Shown: piece after piece, positions 8,151 through 17,500 of the stretch | Numbering within the stretch: position 1 is the stretch's first letter | Layout of the letters: every line of letters starts with the position of its first letter | NCBI GenBank assembly: GCA_001655205.1 | Contig: LPNZ01006109.1 | Coordinates: 1 to 21,866 of the forward strand | Direction: 5' to 3' | Length of the DNA: 21,866 nucleotides | Origin: Lenisia limosa | Taxonomy: Eukaryota; Breviatea | Made by a program: the position numbers and the translations under genes | Notes under the pieces: generated by a model | Database searches by the model: none | What the model was told of the DNA's origin: nothing | Seen by the model: the letters and a program-made list of their open reading frames with translations, nothing else

Positions 8151-11100
8151 ATGGAAGCCCAGGAGAAACTGGTGTGTTTTGGGAAAGTATGACATTTTCC
8201 ACCGAAGCTATTCTCGTCTCTTCATCTTCGTATTCACTCTTCAGGTGTGGCTTGACTGTGACCCTGGGCATGGTAAGCTTACCTGTTGGTTCCAATGTGG
8301 TGATACAGCAGACTATTACGATAATACTGAAAGAACCATAACGGTGATATTCAAGATACAAGTTTAACCAATAATAATCAGAGCTTATAATACCTGATAT
8401 CTTCTTTCCTCACTCCTTTAGATGACATGATGGCAATATTCCTTGCAAGTTTGTTTATGGGATTAATCATAGAGTTGTACATTTGACTGTGTGTGCTGCA
8501 GTACTTTTGTTTTTTTGAAAAATGATATATTTTTTGGTAACTTTTTTTTTTTTTTTGTTTTTTACGAAATAACTTCAAACTTTAGCACATACCCCCGGGT
8601 TGAAGCTCATTGGATTGTCCACTTCTCATGGCAATGTGGATGTTGAAAAAACTACAGCAAACACTCTCAAGGTTTGGCACCTTCTTTTGATTTGTAGCTT
8701 GTTTAAGTTAAATATCTGTCTTCTTTCTTCACAACTGCAACCACTCATCTGCGGCAGTTTCAGAGTCTAGTCTTTCTTTTGGCACGAGACATAAACGTGT
8801 AACTTTTCAGGCATGTTTAATGGCAGGATGTACAGACGTTCCCATTTATAAGGGTCAGGCTAAGCCTATTGTTAGGTGTGTTAGCCTTCGTCATTTTTCT
8901 GTTGTTTTTTTTTTATTCCGGTTCTCATTTTTCAGGGATGCCTGGGTATGCCCTGAAATACATGGCGATTCTGGCCTTGATGGTGGGCTTTTTATTGATT
9001 CAGTGTTTTAATATCCAAGAACATGATATCGTTTTTTCACCCCTATGCTGATTCAGTCTAAGGCTGCTTCACCCAGTTGCAGGAAGCTAGTCTTTAAAAA
9101 TTATTGCCTATTCTCAACTTGAACAAATAAACGACGTGATGGTGGTGATAGTAGAAACTCATAGCTTGCTCCTTTGTTTTGGCTTTCTCGGTTCTGCCAA
9201 TCTCTGCCATTCACAAGCCAGGTACAAGCTTTGATTGGTCCATCCTGGAAAGCGCCGAATTCAGCAACCAGGTCAAGCCTCAGAAGGCTGTAATGGCCAT
9301 GGCCGAAGCCATTCGTGGGGAGGGGGGTATATTTGCAATTGTCATATGACGTTGCAAATAGAGACGTGCATTGTTTGCCGACTCTGATCATCAGTTATTT
9401 TTGAAAAGTCATTAGCAATGAACTTGAAGTGAAGCCTTATTAATCCCAGAAAACGCCAAATCAAAGGTAACAGTTGTTGCAACAGGCTGTCAAACAAATG
9501 TTGCTCTCATGCTGACGTTGTTCCCGGAAGTTAAGAGCAATGTTGGTGAGACAAACATCCAGAATGTCTTTTTTACTTGTTTTTTTGTTTGAACAAATGT
9601 TTCAATGGAGGAAAAGTCATCTTGTTATGTGTGAACTATTGTCATCTAACTTCAGATTGAGGAAATTGTCTTTATGGGAGGAGGTATTGGCTTCGGAAAC
9701 ATCACCCCAGCAGCTGAATTCAATATCCTGGTATGTCACCCTCTTTCATTTGCTCTTTTGTTGTTATATTGTTTGCATTGCTCCTCCTCGTTCTAGCTTT
9801 CCTTTTTAGTATGTGCACTTTTCAACATGAGATAAACTTCAGAAGATTGCACTACTTTTTTGGAAGGAAGATGAACAGGAATAATCCCTCATACTACAAT
9901 GATAGTATGCGAATCATTTATAAAACCCCCACTGAATCCCCCACACACTCGTCGTTACCCTCCCTGCTGGGCTTGGTGTGAGTTACAATCAAGGAAATCG
10001 TATCAAAGAGATAATAATAATTCTGGTAGTTTTTGAAGTGAGTGTGTATCCCCTTTCTTTTACTGCCATGTGCTAGATCGACCCAGAAGCGGCTCGTATT
10101 GTCATGGAGTCTGGGTGCAGAGTGGTTATGGTGCCTCTTGAGGTAGGCAAATATGTTGGGGAAAGGAGGATATCGAGAAATAGAGATAAGTTACCAAGAT
10201 TTTTGTTTGATTTTGAATAATTAGTCGTAAATACAATATTGAGTTTAAGTTATACTACTCCCTTTTTGGCCTTCACCTCCCAGGTCACCCATAAATGCCT
10301 TGTTACAAAGGAGGTTCTGGCATCCATTAACGAGTGGGAGGATGGGCTCTGAAAATGGTCCCAAAATATCGCTAACATGGATTTATTGAGAATTTATTGA
10401 TAAATTCAGGCTTTCAAAATGAAGGATTATACGTTTCACCCCTAATTGCCTTACTACCGTAGCTTTGTCAGTAACTCACCCCATTTTTTAGGATTGGTTC
10501 CAACTTCTCCACCATTGTTAATGACCTTCTTTTGTTCTTCAAGAAAACCTACGATGTAGGGGAATAAATACTGTCTTTTCGGTTTAAGATATTACCAAAC
10601 AGGCTTTTTAGACTGTTACAGTCAAGATCATATATCTGTTTACCATATACCTCTATGTGTACCATACCTCTTAACCCTTCGCAACTCATTTGTCATAGGA
10701 GGTATTTGGGATGCCTGATCCACCCCTTCACGACCCTTGTGCTATCGCCTATGTAATCAATAAGGAGGTAAGTGGTGCGTATGGTGTCTAAGATACTAGC
10801 TGACAACAGGATATATCAATGAAGAGGGTGTCTTGAACTGTTTAATGATTATAACGATTGTCCTTATCTCTTTAAAAGGGCTCAAGACAATGAATATTGT
10901 CCTTTCTCTCCCGCCGTTGCCTTGACAGGAGAAAACTTGTTTCCAGTGTATATTTCGCACATTTTAAATTGACAGCTCTTCAAAACGGCAACATGCAACG
11001 TTTTCATTGACACGAGCGAAAGTCCCACTGCCGGGCGCACCTGTTGTGATATGTTCAAACTGAACAAGGTATTGATTTTTATCAATCTTTTTACAGAAAT

Positions 11101-11239
11101 TCTAAAATTGGTTCATTACCTTACTGCACAGGATGCGAAGCACACCGCTATTGTTTGCGAGTCAATGGACGTTGAATCTTTCTGGACTCTCATGATTTCG
11201 TCGTTGAAGAGAGCTGATGCAGTGTCTGGTGTGAACTAA
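8151..11239 (+). CDS. Inosine/uridine-type nucleoside hydrolase (15 exons, complete, 327 aa)
   Basis: Exons: 8151-8171, 8245-8272, 8422-8448, 8586-8671, 8811-8875, 8936-8982, 9222-9314, 9450-9541, 9656-9730, 10077-10142, 10284-10333, 10492-10555, 10699-10767, 10976-11068, 11132-11239. The total is 984 nt, in frame, ending TAA. The family hydrolyses the N-glycosidic bond of ribonucleosides to ribose and base for nucleobase salvage, normally in the cytosol. Signatures: DCDPGHDD at residues 11-18 (Ca2+/ribose-binding aspartates), STSHGNV near 37-43, VATGCQTNVAL near 131-141, MGGGIGFGNITPAAEFN at 160-176, IDPEAA at 179-184, and PPLHDPCA at 246-253 with the probable catalytic His249. Length matches the usual 310-340 residues. 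No signal peptide. The start is the ATG seven codons before VWLDCD, in a purine-rich context. Substrate preference cannot be read from sequence. Confidence 0.95.
10344..10430 (+). mobile_element. MITE-like dispersed element, copy 3 (degraded)
   Basis: It keeps GGGCTCT at the left end, AAAATATCG-TA, GGATTTATTGAGA, a CAG-CTTT block and ATGAAGGAT at the right, in the same order as copy 2. It lies within the intron 10334-10491 of the nucleoside hydrolase gene, starting 10 nt after the donor. Confidence 0.45.
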
Positions 11240-11598
11240 TTTCGTTATTTCTTACGGCTTCTTTGTTTCTTTTGTTCTTCATGGTTTTGAGTAACCAAGT
11301 GGTATGGCTTGATATAAAGGTATTTTTATTGGTGTGTGGAAAAGTGGAAAGCAAAAATCCATAACGGCATGAAATTGAATCTGAGGTGGACGCGAAAGGA
11401 TTTTGGATTTTGATTTGGGCGGTTTTAGTCAAGTTATTGTTAGGGAGCTGTGAATAATTGTTGTTTTGGTATATTATTTGAATAATAATAATTCATGATT
11501 TTAAAGAGTAGAGACTGCTAGGAGAACCCAACCTTTCCTGAAAACGCGAGAACAGGAACACTATCCTTCCCTCAAGGTCCCCAAATCAGTAATCCACA
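11240..11598. other. Intergenic region between nucleoside hydrolase and ankyrin gene
   Basis: These 359 bp contain no supported exon. The centre (about 11465-11505) is AT-rich with TTGAATAATAATAATTC. It should hold the 3' UTR of the upstream gene and the promoter of the ankyrin gene; I see no canonical AATAAA poly(A) signal. Confidence 0.5.
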
Positions 11599-14500
11599 AT
11601 GTCTCTCTTCCAAGAGGTGTTATTCGCAGCTTTAGAGGACAACAACACTCTCGCTATTCAATGTGCTCTCAAGAATGGTGTGTTCTTCCCAACTGTTGCT
11701 CCTTATAAACATTTATTGTCCATGTGTTTGATGTCATCCTAAAACAACATTGTCAAAATGTTTGCACATTTGATAACTGCTCTCAAGGTGCCGACATAGG
11801 GCATGTCTACACCGAGCACTACAACTTCACTGTGTTCCATATTGCCTGTGCCCTAGGTTGGTGGGAGGTAGCTTCATTAATAAGATATCTGTCCAAAATT
11901 TTCACTCTGTGCTTCCCGAGAATGTTGGCTATCAGAAAGCTTCTGGCGGGAGGCGCCTTCTTATGGTCTTAATCTCTTTGCTTACTTCAGCTTTGTCTTC
12001 TACAACGTGGTCACTCATATAGGACGAGAGGAATGTCTGATGCTGCTTTTGAGTAATTTGAAGGACCAAAGTGTTCTTTACACGTAAGCCACCTCTGTAG
12101 TTAGTAACTTTAGTCTATTATGATTCAATACCTTGCAGTAACTAACAACAATAATCTCCGGTAACCTCAGTACAAATAGCCGCTTACGTTACAGGCCAGA
12201 CAACAGCGGGAAAACATGTCTACATAGGGCGGCTGCCTGCGGTCATGTCGGGGTCATCAAGCTTCTTGTCAACGAAGGTATTTGTGATGCGCTTTTATGC
12301 AGTTGGCCCTTCCATTGAATTAGTTAGAGCCTAACACTTTGAAAATGAAATATGGGTGAAAAAGGCTGAAAACACTTCAACTAAGGATTTGTGTTTTTTT
12401 TTTTAATGAAGCTAACCCCAGGCGGGCTAACCTTTATCACATTGCCTAGGTATCCTTGTTGACACCCTTGATAACGACAAACGGTCCGCCGCCGTGGTGG
12501 CTGTTTTTGCCGGGTGTGGTGAGGCTGCTGCCACCCTCATGAAGCTTGAAAATGTCCAGCGAGGTAGCATGGAGGGGCGAGTGTGTCGGTATTGAACCAT
12601 TTACAGTATTTAATCTCATTTCCACATTATTCACAAGAGTGTAATTGAAAGATGTGCTTTAAAAATATTAAGCTCCTTCATTATTAATTTACCACGTTTT
12701 CATCCGACAAGGGGCTATACTTAGGGCCTCACTTCGGTTCAAATAATACCGGTAAAATATCGATAGTTTTCGAGGATTTATTGAGATATTCAGTCTTTTT
12801 TTCGAACCTACATAAGTGAAGCCTTAGCTGTACATTTCAAATATCAGAATAATCCTTGACATTTTAAATTCTAACCCCTCTACCCCTCTTCACCCCGAAG
12901 CTGCACTGACTGATATGATGAGCCAAGTCCGGGTTGAGAATATGAGCGATTCCGAAGATGATAGTGATAGTGACTTTGAGCCCCTACAGGTGGGCTGTTT
13001 ATCATCATATATACATAGTATCTACTATATGATCAAATCAAATATATCAGATGTAGTGTACGGTGCTTTATAGTTTTGTGAGATTAATGAAACTATGTCT
13101 TGGCATGAATTTTTTGCAGTATTGTTTCAACTTTATCGTATTTGTGACGATTTAGGAGTCACCCCTTCCAAAAGCAACCTGCAAAGAATGGACAAGTATG
13201 GGGGATCACCAATGGGCGAAAAGAGTCATGCATGCACATGCTGAGAACAGACACCTATCTAATTTCTTGTTGGATATTTCTTCTTTTTCAGTTCCCTTTC
13301 CAGAATTATTTTGATGATATCATGCTATTATCTGTCTTTTTGAGATAAATTGATCTAAATTGGGGTTTTGCTTTCGAACCCCAAGTCAAGTTACTTCTGA
13401 TACTTAGGCCTTCACGTGGCTGCGGCTTCGGGGGATTTAAATCTGCTTCGATCCCTTTTGTAAGTTTGGGTGTTCCGCGTTGAATCTTTGTGGTATTTTG
13501 TGATGGTTAAGATAATATCCTACAGAACAGCAATCAACCAGGTATCAGTAGGGACCTCAATAACCAGTGCTCCTTTCTGGAATTATTGCGCATCTGAATA
13601 TTTATTTGTGTTCGATTTCAACCTTTTATAAACGTCTTTTGATTTCAGCAACAAAACGAATTATTAACAACTCCTAGTGCCTCTTCAGAGAACCCCCGCG
13701 ATTACGTTGACATGAAATCCTATGGTTTAACACCCCTCTTTGTGGCAGCCACGTGTGACCACCATCACTGTGTCAACTATCTTCTTGCTGTTGGAGCTGA
13801 CGTATGGAGGTGGTACAATGGACCAAAGATTGCAATGACAACATGTATTTATATATGTGTTTTGGAGAAAGTCTGTAGATTTAAGAACAGAGGAGGGGGT
13901 AAGGATTAACTAAGCATATCAGAGCAAGAGTTTTCTGGTGCACCAGAGTGGTGGTTTTAAAAGACGTAAGACTCTCAGCCTCTAATGATTCAGATCCACG
14001 AAAGGGACATTGATGTCTGTACGATCCTCCATCGAGCCGCTTGCACTGCCGGACGGGAAACAATCGGCATACTGATTGACAGTGGGTGTGATACTACTAG
14101 TGTGAAAATGTATACACACATGTATATGTGTGTGTTTTTTTTATCTTGATGGGATTGTTTGTGTTCTCTGTTGTGTTTATATAAATCGTATAGAGCGTAA
14201 CTAAAGGCATTTCCAGTTGCCGTATAGTAGCAACATACCACATCTATCTAAGCGCTGACCCCTTAGGTGGAGCCGAGTTGGATGAGCCACGACCACAATC
14301 CGGTGTGACGCCGCTGATGAACGCTGGTTAGTATTTCCGTGTAAATTTTATATTTTATGCTGTATCTATCATATTTAGCATTCTAATGGCATTTTCTGCG
14401 TTTTGGTGGGAAACTTCAGCCGACATATATTTTTTCTAGTTGTTTGTCATGTGTTTTATGAGATCAAAACAGCCCACTGACGTAATAGCGAGAAGAGGCA

Positions 14501-17500
14501 ACCTTCCTGCCGTGGAACTGTTGATTGAGGAAGGCTGCGACATCCAGTTTGGGAACAGTCAGGGCCTCAGCGCACTCCATTTCGCGTCAAAGGTTGGGCC
14601 ACACTTGACATTTCACGTGATCCGAATCTTTGATTATCTGGTTTATGCCCCAGGGAATTCATATTGAATGCGTTCAGGCCCTCTTAGCAAATGGTGCAGA
14701 CGGTAAGGGGCAGAGAAACATATGTATCAATGGGAGAGAATGCAATTTCTTGGTTCTGTGGATATGTGTGATGTATAATACTGCGTGATTTTACCGCCAC
14801 TCAACCTGTACAGCATGTGTCCGAAGTAATAATCGCACCACTCCGCTCCACTGGGCGGCAATGTACCCTGCCCCCACTACACCCCACCAACAAAGTGGTC
14901 TCGCCAAAGCCGTGGACCTGCTGCCGAAAGACGACTTTATCAGCAGAACTGCCCTCCAGTCTCTCATGGATTCGTCCGTTGTATGCGTGGCGGCAAAAAG
15001 AAAGGCTTCAATAGTGATCTTTGAAGTACAGGTGTCTCTCACCCATGCTAATCGCAACCAGCATGAAGGTGCTGTTCTAATATATCGACTTTTACGTTTC
15101 AGTCATCTTCGTGGCACCCCGTCGCTGGGCGCTACCGTGTCCCTGGACAGAAAAAAACCATCCCGTCCGCTCAAAAAGCAGGAGAGGTGAGTGTATTTGG
15201 GCTAATTGACGAGAAGGGGATCCGATCTTTAACTTCAGTCCCTCAATCTTTCGCTGTTAGATATTATTTCACCATTCCTCCAGTTGGTTTCCCTGCTCTG
15301 TGATGCGTGCCCTCAGGCTGCACTTGTGGCATCCAAAGGGCTCCGTAAGAGGGGTGGGGGGTCATGTGTTTTTGTACATGTGGTGAAATGAGGGTAGTAG
15401 AAAAGTTGATATCAAAATTAACGATTTATAAAACCCAATTCGTAGCGATTAATTTTGTCATATTTGCCAACACCCTACCATTTTCCCACAGAAAGCACAA
15501 TAATTGATCTTTGACAACTTAACCCCCCAGAAACACCACTTCACTTGGCTGCACGTCACGGTAACGTTGACTCAATTAAGGCCCTTCTTGTGCGAACGAA
15601 AGTGGACGTGGATCAAGTGGCAGACAGGGAACAGACTGGTATGAGAGCAGCAATCTCTAGGACGGTGATATGAGAGTCTTGGACGGTGATATGAGAACAG
15701 AAATCTGTAGGACGGTGGTATGAGAGCAGCAATCTCTAGGACGATGGTATTGTTTTGCCTCATTTATCATACTTTCTGTTCTATCTAAATCTCTTTATGC
15801 ATTTATGGACCTCTATTGGATTTACTTCTCAGAAAAACTCTCATTCCTGTCTTCATCAGCCATTACCCCCTCTCAGCGCTGCATTTGGCTGCAGGGTGTG
15901 GTCACTATGATGTTGTGGAAGTTCTCATTAAACACAATGCAAACTTATACTGTCTCAACAACAGGGGCAAGGTATGCTTTGGGTAACGTTTTGAACAAGA
16001 CTTCTTGATAAATGGTCTTCAATGCGATATATTATGGGATTTTCGCTCTCATTATTTTTACTTATTTTATCCGATAATCAGGGAACATCTGTTACAATTA
16101 ACATTTCCCTAGACGCCAGCAATGAAAGCTCTGCTTCTCCACCACCATAATATTGTCGAACTTCTCCTGAAGTATGGCTTTAACCCGAATTTCCAACACC
16201 AAGAGAGGTTTGATGGATTTGATTTTGATATATTCTTACCTTAATAAAAATGGACTTGAAGACGTTTTTGTTTCCTTCTTGTTTTATTTTTGGGGCACTC
16301 TAAAATACTTGCTTTTGTTACTCCCTTACTTGATAGTGAATGTACCCTTCTGCATTTGGCATGTGAAACATCTGACCTGAGACTGGTGGAAATTGTGATG
16401 AAGGTATCATGGGTCAAAAAACAACAATTTTTTGTGGTGTTTGTCTTGTTACAATATTTTGAGAGGGGAGTATGGGCTCTTTTTATCACAAAAAAGCACA
16501 AAATCTCACGAACATGTAGTATGGTGGTAACCCATTCCTATGCACTGCGGATGGCAACACCCCGCTTCACTTTGCTACTGTGTCAGATAAAATCACCATT
16601 TGCGACAAGCTGGTTTTTGGGCCTCGTGGAGTACCAAGGTAAGACAGCTTTTCTGATTTTTGTTTTTAAAAATAAATATCCTCTTCCTTAGGTCTCACAA
16701 CATTTGAATTAGCAATTCAACAAATTTTAATGTAACTTTTGAAAACGCCGTTATCTCCCAAATAAGCCACAGCATTATGTCTATGTTATTAGAATGTAAA
16801 GGGTAGCAGTGATATTTTTAAATTTTAAGTTGTTTTGTTTTCGATTTATCCCAATCGTCATCTATCAAATGCTATGGAGCCACATTAACTATTTCAGAGA
16901 GCCAGAGGACACAGCAAAGCCAAAACAGGCATGTGTGATGGGGCACTGTTATTTTGTTGCAACTTCTGTCACATATTAAAAGAGGGGAACTGATGTGATA
17001 ATCAAATTTTCCCCTTTATTGTTGGGATTGGTCCAATCTAAACTAAAACGTCTATTATCAAATCATATGCAATCCCAACTACCCTATCTCTCGCGCAAAC
17101 CCCCCTTTTGACATTAGGCCTGGTGACACCACCGGAAAGTATTGAAGACGATGGGCCTCGAATGGACCTCTTCCAAATGGTCGGACGCAACGGATCCACT
17201 GCAATGAGCATTGCCCTGCCCCACGCTGACATTCTCATGTACTACCTTGTGCTCGGTGGGCTGCAGGAATTGTTTTTTGTTTGTTTTGTCTCAGTATTGA
17301 CGTTCAGGCTGCAGCCCCATTCAGCCCATCCCCGGCACCACCTACACAATTCTTGATAAGGCAGCCACTTCTGAATCTCTCCAAACAACTAAGGTGTGTA
17401 GATGTTTCTGTCGATGGTTACTTCTTATCAATATTGTCGCAGTCTAGTTTTTGAACCCAAATAGAATCTCTCTTTTTTTGACGTTCAATTTGATGGCAGA

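Noticed and set aside
8110-8367. 85-codon plus-strand frame with M-T-F-P-K at its start as the nucleoside hydrolase 5' end
   Set aside because: It reaches VWLDCDPGH only by reading through non-homologous sequence; splicing from ATG at 8151 through GTGTGT gives the family-typical short N-terminus.
12735-12745. GGTTCAAAT as a tRNA or tRNA-derived SINE B box
   Set aside because: No A box, no acceptor stem and no cloverleaf can be drawn; the motif recurs inverted at the other end, so it fits a terminal inverted repeat better.
15639-15745. CRISPR-like array
   Set aside because: Only four diverged direct units without unique spacers, inside a eukaryotic intron.
16928-16933. GC-AG intron after exon 16898
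   Set aside because: A GC donor at 16929 would give phase 0 and an immediate TGA in the next exon; the ordinary GT at 16933 gives phase 1 and a clean frame.
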